DNA of 64,000 nt, taken from NCBI GenBank assembly GCA_046349255.1, contig JAXMCR010000004.1:1-64000 (forward strand). The letters run 5' to 3'. A program made the position numbers and the translations under genes. The DNA comes from DAIODI01 sp046349255. Lineage in GTDB: Bacteria; Pseudomonadota; Alphaproteobacteria; Rhizobiales; Aestuariivirgaceae. The notes beneath the pieces are model-generated. The model was not told where the DNA came from. It did no database searches and worked only from the letters and a program-made list of their open reading frames with translations. Shown here piece by piece: positions 52,628-61,447 of this stretch (positions are counted from its first letter, which is position 1; each line of letters starts with the position of its first letter).

Positions 52628-52834
52628 CTAGGGTCCGCGGCCGGTGTGAAGCCCGGCGAGGTTCACGAGGTGGACGAGGGCGACGAGCACCAGGAAGCCG
52701 CCCAGGAACATGATTGCCGTCGTCGGTATCATCGAGACGTCGAACGACGTGCGCGGCCGCCGTTCGCGGATTGCCGCGAACGTCACCAGAAGGGACCCCG
52801 CCAGCAGGGCGCCTATCGTGATCGGAATCTCCAT
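52628..52834 (-). CDS. Small two-helix membrane protein
   Basis: This protein of about 68 residues has two hydrophobic segments, IPITIGALLAGSLLVTFAAI and TAIMFLGGFLVLVALVHLVNLAG, joined by a charged loop (RERRPRTS). ATG 52834 or a GTG at 52855 could start it. No recognised domain. Its position upstream of, and divergent from, rpmJ may be a conserved neighbourhood, but I cannot verify this. Confidence 0.6.
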   Translation of the reverse strand: MEIPITIGALLAGSLLVTFAAIRERRPRTSFDVSMIPTTAIMFLGGFLVLVALVHLVNLAGLHTGRGP

Positions 52835-52983
52835 CGCGGCGCAGAAAATCCACACCGGTCCTGGCCGTCAAGGGCCGGCGGTTGACTTTGGGGGGCTCCG
52901 TGCGTATCTAACGGCCTCAACAATTCTGGGCCGCCCCGGAGCGATCCGCGAGGCGGCCTTATCCGTGACAACCGGTGAGTGCC

Positions 52984-53109
52984 ATGAAGATCCGCAATTC
53001 CCTCAAGTCGCTGCTCGGCCGCCATCGCGCCAACCGCATGGTTCGCCGCAAGGGCCGCGTCTACATCATCAACAAGCAGAACCCGCGCTACAAGGCTCGC
53101 CAGGGCTGA
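52984..53109 (+). CDS. rpmJ: 50S ribosomal protein L36 (zinc-free form)
   Basis: This 41-residue basic protein begins MKIRNSLKSL and continues NRMVRRKGRVYIINKQNPRYKARQG, the L36 fold. The zinc-binding Cys/His residues of the standard L36 are absent, so this is the C-minus type found in alphaproteobacteria. It is a core component of the large subunit. Too short for many ORF callers. A hairpin follows at 53137-53161. Confidence 0.95.
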   Translation: MKIRNSLKSLLGRHRANRMVRRKGRVYIINKQNPRYKARQG

Positions 53110-53136
53110 GGCTCGCGTTTCCGGCGTGCGGAACCA

Positions 53137-53161
53137 CCGCCAGCCCTTCCGGGTCTGGCGG
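53137..53161 (+). terminator. Hairpin behind rpmJ
   Basis: CCGCCAG-CCC pairs with GGG-T-CTGGCGG around a TTCC loop, with one bulged T, 27 bp after the rpmJ stop. No U-tract follows. A plausible terminator or attenuator before the TPR gene. Confidence 0.4.
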
Positions 53162-53191
53162 AACGCCCCCGGCTTGACTACGTTGGGGATC

Positions 53192-53815
53192 ATGTCCTTC
53201 CGGTCGACATCGATCCTCCTTCTCGCCATGGGCGCCCTGGCGCTTCCGGCGCACGCCCAGGAAACCGATCCTGCCGCCGTGCCGGCGCCGCCGGCCACGC
53301 AGGACCAGGCACCTCCGGCGCCCGCTCCCGTCACCCAGGCTGAACTGCTCGACGGCCTCCTCGGCCGGTTGCGGCTTGCCTCCTCTGACGACGAGGCAAA
53401 GCTCCTCGAGCATGGCGTCTGGGAACTCTGGTCGCGCTCCGGCAGCCCGACGGCCGACCTGCTCGTCGAGCAGGCGATGAAGGCCTCGAACGCCGGGCAG
53501 ACGGTCAAGGCGATCGCCATCCTCACGACCGTGATCGACGCCAACCCGACCTATGCGGAAGCCTGGAACAAGCGCGCCACCGTCTACTACACGATCGGCG
53601 ACTACGACCACTCGCTTGCCGACATCGCGAAGGTGCTGGAACTCGAGCCGCGCCACTTCGGCGCGCTGGCGGGGCAGGGGATGATCTACAACGCGCAGGG
53701 CAAGTCTGCGGACGCCATCCGCTCGCTGAAGCGCGCACTGGCGATCAACCCGCACCTCGAGGCGGCGCAGAAGGCGCTGAAGGAAATCGAATCCGACTAC
53801 GAACGCGACATCTGA
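53192..53815 (+). CDS. Exported TPR protein
   Basis: This 207-residue protein starts at ATG 53192 with GGGG just upstream. It has a signal peptide (STSILLLAMGALALPAHAQ), a Pro/Ala-rich linker and three TPR-like repeats (VKAIAILTTVIDANPTYAEAWNKRATVYYTIGDYD region and onward to NPHLEAAQKALKEIE). It is probably a periplasmic scaffold protein. This arrangement downstream of rpmJ is common in Hyphomicrobiales to my knowledge. Convergent with pyk, 9 bp. Confidence 0.85.
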   Translation: MSFRSTSILLLAMGALALPAHAQETDPAAVPAPPATQDQAPPAPAPVTQAELLDGLLGRLRLASSDDEAKLLEHGVWELWSRSGSPTADLLVEQAMKASNAGQTVKAIAILTTVIDANPTYAEAWNKRATVYYTIGDYDHSLADIAKVLELEPRHFGALAGQGMIYNAQGKSADAIRSLKRALAINPHLEAAQKALKEIESDYERDI

Positions 53816-53824
53816 CGCGAACCG

Positions 53825-55264
53825 TCAGACTGTCTCGTTGCCCGGCGTCCCGATGCGCGCAACGCGCAGCATGTTGGTCTTGCCCGGCGTCCTGAGCGGT
53901 ACGCCCGCGGTGATCACCACCCGCTCCTCCGGCTTGCCGAACCCTTCCTCGCGCGCGATCCGCGTTGCACGCGAGACCATGTCGTCGAGGCTCTTGGCAT
54001 CCTCCGTCAGCACGCAGTGCACGCCCCATACCACCGACAGGCGGCGCCCCGCCGTGACGTTGGGCGTGAGCGCGATGATCGGCACGATTGGCCGTTCCCG
54101 CGCGACGCGCAGCGCCGTCGAACCTGAGCCCGTGTAGCAGACGATCGCTGCCGCCGAGATCGTCTCGGCAACGGTGCGCGCCGCATTGGCGATGGCGTCG
54201 GCGCTCGTCGCCTGCGGCTCGGTACGTCGGGCATGGCTCAGGCTCTGGTAGAGCGGGTCCTGCTCGACGGCGCGGGCGATCTTGTCCATCGTCGCCACCG
54301 CCTTTTCCGGCCAGGCGCCGGAGGCGGATTCGGCCGACAGCATCACGGCGTCGGCGCCTTCGAAGACGGCGGTCGCGACGTCCGACACCTCGGCGCGCGT
54401 CGGCACCGGCTCGACGATCATCGACTCGAGCATCTGCGTCGCCACGATCACCGGCTTGCCTGCCGCCTGGGATGCGCGCGTCAGCCGCTTCTGCCAGCCC
54501 GGCACGGCCTCGAGCGGCAGCTCCACGCCGAGGTCGCCGCGCGCCACCATGATCGAATCCGTGATCTCGAGGATCTGGTCGATCTCCTTCAGCGCGGCCG
54601 GCTTTTCGACCTTCACCATGATCGCCGCGCGGCCCTTGATCAGCGCCTTCGCCTCGGCGACGTCCTGCGCGCGCTGTACGAACGACTGCGCGATCCAGTC
54701 GACGCCGAGGTTCGCCGCGTACTCGAGGTCAGCCCGGTCCTTTGCGGTGAGCGCGTCGAGCGGAACGACGGTGTCCGGCACGTTCACGCCTTTGCGCGCC
54801 GAGAGCCGCCCGCCGAACACCACGCGCGTGACGATGCGGTGCGGCTCGACGTCGGTGATCTCCACGCGCACCCGTCCATCGTTCAGGAGCAGGTGGTGGC
54901 CGACCCTTGCGGCCGCGAAAATCTCCGGGTGCGGAAGATAGACGCGGGTCTGGTCGCCGGGCTTCGGATCCTCGTCGAGGACGAACGTGTCGCCGGCGCG
55001 GATCGTCACCGCGTCCTCGGCGAACGTCCCGATGCGCAGCTTCGGCCCCTGGAGGTCGGCGAGAATGCCGATGGGGCGGCCGTGCTTGGCCTCCAGCGCG
55101 CGGACGATGTCGTGGTAGCGCTTCAGCGTCTCGTGGCTCGAGTGGCTCATGTTGACGCGGAACATGTCCACGCCCGCCACGAACAGCCGCTCGATCATCT
55201 CCGGCTCGGATGACGCCGGCCCGAGGGTCGCGACGATCCGGACTTTCCTGTTGCGTCTCAACAC
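53825..55264 (-). CDS. pyk: Pyruvate kinase
   Basis: This 479-residue glycolytic enzyme converts phosphoenolpyruvate and ADP to pyruvate and ATP. Visible features are VRIVATLGPASSE at the start, FRVNMSHSSHE, the metal-ligand segment IMVARGDLGVELPLE and DAVMLSAESASGAWP. The C-terminal allosteric domain is complete. Length is normal for bacterial type II enzymes. The next gene upstream is a DUF1036 protein 28 bp away, so they are probably cotranscribed. Confidence 0.95.
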   Translation of the reverse strand: MLRRNRKVRIVATLGPASSEPEMIERLFVAGVDMFRVNMSHSSHETLKRYHDIVRALEAKHGRPIGILADLQGPKLRIGTFAEDAVTIRAGDTFVLDEDPKPGDQTRVYLPHPEIFAAARVGHHLLLNDGRVRVEITDVEPHRIVTRVVFGGRLSARKGVNVPDTVVPLDALTAKDRADLEYAANLGVDWIAQSFVQRAQDVAEAKALIKGRAAIMVKVEKPAALKEIDQILEITDSIMVARGDLGVELPLEAVPGWQKRLTRASQAAGKPVIVATQMLESMIVEPVPTRAEVSDVATAVFEGADAVMLSAESASGAWPEKAVATMDKIARAVEQDPLYQSLSHARRTEPQATSADAIANAARTVAETISAAAIVCYTGSGSTALRVARERPIVPIIALTPNVTAGRRLSVVWGVHCVLTEDAKSLDDMVSRATRIAREEGFGKPEERVVITAGVPLRTPGKTNMLRVARIGTPGNETV

Positions 55265-55292
55265 CGCCCCCGTTCGACGCCTGATGTAAGAA

Positions 55293-55751
55293 CTACGGCG
55301 AGGTCTTGGCCCCCGACAGTTCGACCGTCCAGTCCTGTTCCTCGCCGGTGTCGACCTCGAAGAAGCCCTTCTTGTCGAAACCGCGCTCCTGGCACTGGTC
55401 GATGCCGTGGATCGTGAACAGCTTGTTCTGTGTACACATCATCGACTTGCCGCCCCAGGCGCCGCCCTTGTCGTAGTCGACGGCGTAGACGTAGTAGTAG
55501 CGGGCGTTCAGCGCGCCTTCCTTCAGCTTCACGCATCCGGCGGGGGGAACGTTCCACCAGCCCTCGCTCGTCCAGCCCTGCGGGTCCTTGTAGCCGAGCG
55601 CCACGCCCACCTTGCTTTCCGTGCGATTGCACAGCTTGAGATCCGCGTGCGCCGGGGCGACGGCTGCGCCGAACCCCATGCCCAGCGAGACTGCACCGGC
55701 GGCTGCGAGCATCAACGCCTTTCGGCCGACCCACCCGTTGCCCTTGCCCAT
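55293..55751 (-). CDS. DUF1036 exported protein
   Basis: This 152-residue protein starts at ATG 55751 after GGAGGG. A signal peptide (ALMLAAAGAVSLGMGFGAAVA, cleavage near AHA|DL) is followed by a domain with LKLCNRTESKVGVALGYKD, TSEGWWNVPPAGCVKL and YYYVYAVDYDKGGAWGG. These are the DUF1036 hallmarks, with four Cys likely forming disulfides. It lies upstream of pyk, as in many Hyphomicrobiales. Function unknown. Confidence 0.9.
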   Translation of the reverse strand: MGKGNGWVGRKALMLAAAGAVSLGMGFGAAVAPAHADLKLCNRTESKVGVALGYKDPQGWTSEGWWNVPPAGCVKLKEGALNARYYYVYAVDYDKGGAWGGKSMMCTQNKLFTIHGIDQCQERGFDKKGFFEVDTGEEQDWTVELSGAKTSP

Positions 55752-55934
55752 ACTCCCTCCACGCGAACGTCGTCGCTCCCAAACTTCCACCTAGCATCCA
55801 TGCGAACGTCAGGCAAACCCGGTTGCAGCGTTCTGCGCCTGCTTTCCGGAGCCTGAGCGAACTTTCGCGTGCCACGGCTCTATGACGCAATTGAGGTGAT
55901 GGCACCCACCCTTGCGGCGAGTTAATCTTCGGCC

Positions 55935-56738
55935 ATGCTCTCCGCCAGCGAACGCCACCGTGTCGACGGACAAAAGCATGTTACCGACGACGGGTTCGTG
56001 TCGCACGAGGTGGTCGGCGGCGACCTTGACACGGGCGTCCTGCTGCTCTGCGACCATGCCCGCAACGCCCTGCCGCCGCGCTACGGCAGCCTCGGCCTCG
56101 ACCGGGCCGAGTTCGAGCGCCACATCGCCTACGACATCGGCGCAGAAGGGGTGACGCGGGCGCTCGCGGAGCGCCTCGGGGCGCCGGCGGTGATGTCGGG
56201 ATTTTCCCGCCTGCTGATCGACCCGAACCGCGGTCTCGATGATCCGACGCTCATCATGCGGCTGTCGGACGGCGCGATCATCCCGGGCAACCGCACGATC
56301 GAAGCGGAGGAACGGGCGCACCGCATCGAGCGCTACTACCGCCCCTATCATGCGGCGATCGCCGCGCTGGTGGCGAATCGCCTCCGCGCCGGCAGGCCGC
56401 TCGCCATCGTGTCGCTCCACAGCTTCACGCCGTTCTGGAAGGGCGTGCCGCGGCCATGGCAGGTGGCAATCCTGTGGGCGAAGGATCGCTCGCTCGCCGG
56501 GCGCGTGCTCAGCCGGCTCGCGGCCGATCCGGCGCTGGTCGTCGGGGAGAACGAGCCTTACGCGGGCGGCCTAGAGGGCGATACGCTGGACCAGCACGCC
56601 ATCACGCACGGCGTGCCGCACGCACTGGTCGAGATCCGGCAGGATCTCATCGCTGAAAAAGCCGGGATTTCTGCGTGGTCCAACCGGCTTGCGGATATCG
56701 TGCCGGCCGCGGTTGAAAGCCTGCGCCGCGGCGACTAA
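55935..56738 (+). CDS. N-formylglutamate amidohydrolase family protein
   Basis: This 267-residue protein of the N-formylglutamate amidohydrolase (FGase) family shows LLLCDHARNALPPRYG, SRLLIDPNRGLDDP and the conserved SLHSFTP and VGENEPY segments. The family hydrolyses N-formyl-L-glutamate at the end of one histidine pathway, but many members in alphaproteobacteria have no hut context. None is present here. The start at 55935 is approximate. Divergent from the DUF1036 gene. Confidence 0.88.
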   Translation: MLSASERHRVDGQKHVTDDGFVSHEVVGGDLDTGVLLLCDHARNALPPRYGSLGLDRAEFERHIAYDIGAEGVTRALAERLGAPAVMSGFSRLLIDPNRGLDDPTLIMRLSDGAIIPGNRTIEAEERAHRIERYYRPYHAAIAALVANRLRAGRPLAIVSLHSFTPFWKGVPRPWQVAILWAKDRSLAGRVLSRLAADPALVVGENEPYAGGLEGDTLDQHAITHGVPHALVEIRQDLIAEKAGISAWSNRLADIVPAAVESLRRGD

Positions 56739-56783
56739 GACAAGAGGCAGGACGAGGCCCGCACGGCGCCCGAGGATCAAGCC

Positions 56784-57086
56784 ATGAAGCAGCTGGACGA
56801 AAAGACGCGAACGGAGCTCGAGGCGGCAGCCTTCCGCAAGCTCGTCGAGCACCTGCGCACGCGCACCGACGTGCAGAACATCGACCTGATGAATCTCGCC
56901 GGCTTCTGCCGGAACTGCCTTGCCAACTGGATGAAGGTCGCTTCCGACGTAAAGGGCGCAGGCCTCACCACGGACGACTCGCGCGAACTCGTCTACGGCA
57001 TGCCGTATGCCGAGTGGAAGGAGAAGCACCAGAGCGAGGCGACCGCCGACCAGAAGGCGAAGTTTTCGAAGTCGCACCGCCACTGA
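56784..57086 (+). CDS. DUF1244 protein
   Basis: This 100-residue cytoplasmic protein has the DUF1244 pattern: FRKLVEHLRTRTDVQNIDLMN, GFCRNCLANWM and the end GMPYAEWKEKHQ. A CxxC pair is present, and the family has been found to bind zinc. Function unknown. It sits between the FGase-like gene (45 bp) and gapR. Confidence 0.92.
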   Translation: MKQLDEKTRTELEAAAFRKLVEHLRTRTDVQNIDLMNLAGFCRNCLANWMKVASDVKGAGLTTDDSRELVYGMPYAEWKEKHQSEATADQKAKFSKSHRH

Positions 57087-57163
57087 CGGCGACCTGAATC
57101 GACAGAGGGCGGCGCGGCGAGAACCGGCGCCGCGCAACGATCCGCTTTGAGGGGATGACCACG

Positions 57164-57415
57164 ATGGATGCCAAGACGTCGTTTGCGCAAGGGCAGCTCA
57201 AGTCGCTCGTCGAGCGAATCGAGAAGCTCGAGGAAGAGAAGAAGTCGATCGCCGGCGACATCAAGGAAGTGTACGCCGAGGCGAAGGCCAACGGCTTCGA
57301 CACGAAGATCCTGCGCAAGGTGATCTCGCTGCGCAAGAAGGACGTCGCCGAACGCGAGGAAGAGGACGCCGTGCTTGCGCTCTACCTCCAGGCCCTGGGC
57401 ATGGTGCCGGCCTGA
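57164..57415 (+). CDS. gapR: Nucleoid-associated protein GapR (DUF2312)
   Basis: This 83-residue, all-helical DNA-binding protein has QLKSLVERIEKLEEEKKSIA and DIKEVYAEAKANGFDTK, then the basic IRRVI-type segment ILRKVISLRKKD. It binds AT-rich, overtwisted DNA ahead of replication forks in Caulobacter. I chose ATG 57164 because GAGGGG at 57149-57154 is at proper distance, while the in-frame ATG 57155 directly abuts it. The family is restricted to alphaproteobacteria and supports the taxonomic call. Confidence 0.93.
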   Translation: MDAKTSFAQGQLKSLVERIEKLEEEKKSIAGDIKEVYAEAKANGFDTKILRKVISLRKKDVAEREEEDAVLALYLQALGMVPA

Positions 57416-57457
57416 CCGGCCTGCGCCGTCATGCAGCGGCGATCATCGGCAGCAAGA

Positions 57458-58951
57458 TCAGTTCGAGCGGCTGAACAGGCTCGAGAGCGCGGCGAGTAGG
57501 GTCGAGCCGAGGCTCTTCGGCTGCTGCTCTTCCGTAACGGTGCTCGCGAGGAAGTCGCCCTTGGCGCTCGGGCCCATGGAGGCCGTGGTCGCAAGCAGGG
57601 CGGGCTGGAGATCGGTCGTTCCGTCGGCGGTGAGCACCTGCGTGCGCACGACCTTCACCGGCTGCGACAGGTCGGCGGCCACCATCTGGGCCGGCGCCGC
57701 AGCGCCATCCTCGAGGAACGGCTGCGGCGCGCCGTCGTAGCGCAGCAGCTTCTCGGTCGAGAACACGCCGGCGGCTGCATACTGGATGTCGCCGTTGGCA
57801 TTGGTGTCGAGCGGACGGATCGTCGGGGCCTGTGCGGTCGTGCCGGTGAGCAGTTCCTGCGCGAAGTCGCCCTTCTGTGCGACGTCCGCGGACGGCATCG
57901 GCTCGGCGGTGAGATTGTCGTCCGGGTTGACCGGTCCCATGCCCTCAGACGCCTGCACGCTACGCTCCGCGAAGCTCACCTTCGGAACGGGCGCTGAAGC
58001 CGGCTCGATGTGCATGTTGGCCGCCGCCAGCATCAGCACTTCGATCGGCTTCGGCTGCGGCTTCGGTACCATCGCGGCGACGGTCGCTGCCGGGAGTTCA
58101 GGCTTCGGCTGCGGCACCACCGCAGGAGCGGCAGCCGGAGCGTCGGCGGTCTCTGCGGGAGCCTGGGCCGGGGCGGGCGTCGGATCGGGCTGCGTCGCGG
58201 CCGCGTCGGCAGCGGTCGGCGCCTCGTCGTCGCCGTTGTCGGTGCCCGTGCCGAGGAGTCGCTGCAGAAGCGAGCGCGACGGCTGCGACTGCACGGAGGC
58301 CACCTCGACGTTGCCGCCGCCACGGCCGCGGCGTGCGCCGACCGTCGAGGCGCTCTCGCGGAAGATCGAGGCGAGCTTGGTGTCGCTGATGCGCGGCCAG
58401 TGCCGCACGTTGCCTGAGTCGATGTGGACGAAGCCGCCGGCGCTCGAGGGATAGTAGCCGACGCCGCCGACCTGCCGCACCAGCGCGCTGTTGCGCAGCT
58501 TCTCGAGCGGAACGTCAGGGAAGAACATGTCGATGGCGTTGCCGCGCACGTGCTGGCTCTGCGTGGCGACGTGCCGGCCGATGCGCTTCAGCATCAGGTT
58601 CGTCTCGGCCGAGCGGTAGCCGCAGATGATGTAGATCGGCGCCTTGGACCCGAGGTCCTCGTGCAGTTCCCACATCAGGTCGATGGTGCGCGGCGACATC
58701 GTGGTCGGGCGGTTCTTGCGCCAGTCGCGCAGGAAGTAGTTCAGCTGCGCCATCGCCGAAGGAATGTACTGGCCATCCTTCTTGTAGGTGATGGTGATCC
58801 GTTCCTTGGTGTGCACGTGGTAGAGGCTGAGGGTGCGGATCTCGCCGGCCGAAACGGACGTTGCGATGGCGACGAGGAACCCCGCGCCGGCAAGCGCGGA
58901 CACAAACGTCTTGGCAAGGAACCCGGTATCGATCTTCACGCGCAATCCCAC
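57458..58951 (-). CDS. DUF882 (YcbK-like) peptidase with long disordered tail
   Basis: This 497-residue protein has a signal sequence (AKTFVSALAGAGFLVAIATSV, cleavage near SAG) and an M15-like D,D/L,D-carboxypeptidase fold in residues 38-200. The zinc-site segments are QHVRGNAIDMF, GGFVHIDSG and the YRSAETN loop. It probably trims peptidoglycan cross-links. From about residue 215 to the end it is Ala/Pro/Gln-rich and disordered, far longer than YcbK itself. Start GTG 58951, though GTG 58939 is possible. The transpeptidase gene lies upstream on the same strand. Confidence 0.88.
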   Translation of the reverse strand: MGLRVKIDTGFLAKTFVSALAGAGFLVAIATSVSAGEIRTLSLYHVHTKERITITYKKDGQYIPSAMAQLNYFLRDWRKNRPTTMSPRTIDLMWELHEDLGSKAPIYIICGYRSAETNLMLKRIGRHVATQSQHVRGNAIDMFFPDVPLEKLRNSALVRQVGGVGYYPSSAGGFVHIDSGNVRHWPRISDTKLASIFRESASTVGARRGRGGGNVEVASVQSQPSRSLLQRLLGTGTDNGDDEAPTAADAAATQPDPTPAPAQAPAETADAPAAAPAVVPQPKPELPAATVAAMVPKPQPKPIEVLMLAAANMHIEPASAPVPKVSFAERSVQASEGMGPVNPDDNLTAEPMPSADVAQKGDFAQELLTGTTAQAPTIRPLDTNANGDIQYAAAGVFSTEKLLRYDGAPQPFLEDGAAAPAQMVAADLSQPVKVVRTQVLTADGTTDLQPALLATTASMGPSAKGDFLASTVTEEQQPKSLGSTLLAALSSLFSRSN

Positions 58952-59250
58952 CTCGACGGAATCGCCTTCACGGCGTCCGCTTACCCGAACATCAGTCGAT
59001 CAGACTGCTTGACGTCCCCAAGACCCCAATCCCGATCCCCAAAGAACCCCGGATGCCACCCGCGTCCCAAACCTGGGAGGCACCCATCCCATGCGACTCC
59101 CCTTACGGAAGTGTCGCAGGGTCAGCAGTTCGACACAAGAATGCGGCTGCTATTGGGCAACCGCAAGCCTGTGCATCATACCGAAAAGCTGGTTAATCCG
59201 CGCTTAAGCATAAAGGAAGACTAGCACGGGGACCGTCACGACGCCTTGAT
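58952..59250. other. Intergenic region between two envelope genes
   Basis: No gene is seen in these 299 bp. The sequence is C-rich near 59030-59100. On the minus strand, TATGAT at 59180-59175 is a good -10 candidate for the DUF882 gene without a clear -35. No Rho-independent terminator for the transpeptidase was found. Confidence 0.5.
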
Positions 59251-61356
59251 CTAGCGCATGGCCAGCTGGCTTTTCCCCAACGCCGTCTCGAGCAGCGCAT
59301 CCCGGCCGTAAACATCCGCGAAATAACGGATTTTGCCGTTCTCGTCCGGCCAGGCCGTGAAATAGGTGAGGTGCACCGGCAACGGCCGGTCGAGCTTCAC
59401 CGCACGGTTTTCCCCGGCGGCGATCGCGGCGTCGACCTCGTCGGCGCTCCAGCCCAGCACAACCTCCGCGAACTGCCGCGGGTTCTGGACACGCACGCAC
59501 CCGTGCGAGAAGGCGCGCATCGACTTCGCGAACAGCGCCTTCGTGGGCGTGTCGTGCATGTAGATGTGGTGCTCGTTCGGGAACAGGAATTTTACCTCGC
59601 CAAGCGCGTTGTCCGATCCCGGCGGCTGGCGCACGCCGAACGGCGGATTCTTTCCGTAAGCGGACCAGTTCACGTCCGACGAGCTCACCACGCGGCCGCG
59701 GCTGTCCACCACCTCGAAGCCGTTGCGGTCGAGATAGGATGGATCGCGCAAAAGGCGCGGCCTCATCTCGTGCGCGATGATCGACGGCGGCACGCCCCAG
59801 TACGGGTTGAACTCCACCGTCTCCATCTGGTCGCTGAACTCGACCGTCTGGGTGTTGGGCTTGCCGACGATGACGCGAGTGCCCCAGACTTCCTCTCCGT
59901 TCTCAATGACCTGCAGCGAGAACGAGGCCTGGTTGACGAACACGTAGCGCTTGCCGAGATCGCGCGGCAGCCAGCGCAGCCGCTCCATGTTGTCGATCAG
60001 CACCTGGCGGCGGTCGGCGCCGCTCGCCGGACCACCGTTGAGCTTCGCGACCGTCGCAACGCCGACGATCCCGTCGGCATCGAGGCCAGCGCTTGCCTGG
60101 AACGCGCGCACCGCGGCGGCATCCGCCTGCGTGAAGATCGTTTCGGCGTTCGGCTTGTCGACGGCGTTGGTCGCGGGGATGTTCCCCTCGCCGTCGACGG
60201 GCGATACCTGGACGTTCTCGCCGAGATCGGCCGGATCGATGTCCGGCAGGTCGCCGGCATCGGCGAGTTCCTTGAGGCGCTTGCGAATCAGCGGCACGCG
60301 GGCGTCGTCGGAACCGACGCGGATCTTCGGGCCGTCGTCGATCGTCGTGTCCGCGGTCTCGGTCTGCTTCGTCAGGTAGTGCGCGAGTTCCTTCTTCATC
60401 GCCGCGTAGGCCGGATGCGTCGGCTGCAGCGAGGCGAGGTAGCTTTCGGTGTCGTTCGAGGCGAGGCGGGCCAGCGCGGTCGACGCCTTCACGGTCGGCG
60501 GCGTGCGGTCCTGGTAGCCCGAGATGTTGTTCGGCACGATGCGTCCGCCCGAAGCGTGCTGCGCATAGCGGAGCGCCGCAGCGGTGAGCTGGATGTCGTG
60601 GCGGGCGAGGTCGGACGGGTCCTTCCCCGTGACCGCCGGCACCCGATAGTCGTCCGGGTCGAGGCCTTCGGCGGCCGCGCTGGCGAGCACCGACTGCAAG
60701 GACTTCGCCGCTTCCGGATCGGCCCACAGCGGGCGGAAGTCGCGGCCGGCGTAGAACGACAGAATCGCGTTGCGCTGGTCGGCCGTCGCCTGGACGCCGG
60801 TCGAGCCTTCCTTCAGCCGCTGCCAGATCGACAGTGCGACCGTGTCGTCGAACCGCGGTGAGACGGGCGCGGCGAGCTTCGGATCCGACACCGGCACGAG
60901 CGCGGGCGGCTTGTAGTCGTAGATCTCCGCGCCTTCGACTTCCTCGACCACGGGTGCGCTGTCGGCGACGTCCGGCTGCGCCGGGCGCTGGCCCTGCTGG
61001 TCCACGGGGCGGCCTCCGAACAGGCCGAAGAAGAACGGCTGGCGCGGCTGCTGCTGTTGCTGCGCGTAGCCGTTGCGGTTGAACCACGGAGCCTGCGGCG
61101 GGGCCTGCCGATAGGTCGGCTGGCCGAACCAAGTCGACTGGCCGAACGGCTGCGCGGCCTGCTGCTGTTGCTGGCGGGCGCGCAATTGTTGCTGCTGCTG
61201 GGCCTGCTTCTTGCCGGGCTTCTGTTCACCCTGCGCCTGGAACTGGCTCGAGAAGTTCGTCTTCTGCGTCGACGATTCGGCCATCGCGGCATGCGCAAAC
61301 GCCATCGCAGCAAGCGCGACGCCGGCCATCTGCAGCGTTCGTGAAACCCCGGCCAT
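59251..61356 (-). CDS. YcbB-type L,D-transpeptidase with long Gln/Pro-rich N-terminus
   Basis: This 701-residue periplasmic enzyme makes 3-3 peptidoglycan cross-links. It has a signal peptide (LQMAGVALAAMAFAHAAMA), then a Gln-rich low-complexity tract to about residue 130. Next come the scaffold domain, a peptidoglycan-binding segment (AFQASAGLDADGIVGVAT) and the YkuD catalytic domain. That domain holds YMHDTPTKALF and the SHGCVR box with Cys620. The N-terminal 150 residues are an unusual addition relative to E. coli LdtD (615 residues). Followed by the DUF882 carboxypeptidase gene on the same strand, so cross-link formation and trimming may be coupled. Confidence 0.92.
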   Translation of the reverse strand: MAGVSRTLQMAGVALAAMAFAHAAMAESSTQKTNFSSQFQAQGEQKPGKKQAQQQQQLRARQQQQQAAQPFGQSTWFGQPTYRQAPPQAPWFNRNGYAQQQQQPRQPFFFGLFGGRPVDQQGQRPAQPDVADSAPVVEEVEGAEIYDYKPPALVPVSDPKLAAPVSPRFDDTVALSIWQRLKEGSTGVQATADQRNAILSFYAGRDFRPLWADPEAAKSLQSVLASAAAEGLDPDDYRVPAVTGKDPSDLARHDIQLTAAALRYAQHASGGRIVPNNISGYQDRTPPTVKASTALARLASNDTESYLASLQPTHPAYAAMKKELAHYLTKQTETADTTIDDGPKIRVGSDDARVPLIRKRLKELADAGDLPDIDPADLGENVQVSPVDGEGNIPATNAVDKPNAETIFTQADAAAVRAFQASAGLDADGIVGVATVAKLNGGPASGADRRQVLIDNMERLRWLPRDLGKRYVFVNQASFSLQVIENGEEVWGTRVIVGKPNTQTVEFSDQMETVEFNPYWGVPPSIIAHEMRPRLLRDPSYLDRNGFEVVDSRGRVVSSSDVNWSAYGKNPPFGVRQPPGSDNALGEVKFLFPNEHHIYMHDTPTKALFAKSMRAFSHGCVRVQNPRQFAEVVLGWSADEVDAAIAAGENRAVKLDRPLPVHLTYFTAWPDENGKIRYFADVYGRDALLETALGKSQLAMR

Positions 61357-61447
61357 TCCTGTCCTCCAACTTGGCCCGCGACCCTAGTCGCTACGGCCTA
61401 GAATCACAATCCCGGCCCGGGCGTTCCATCCGCAACCGCAGGCTGTT

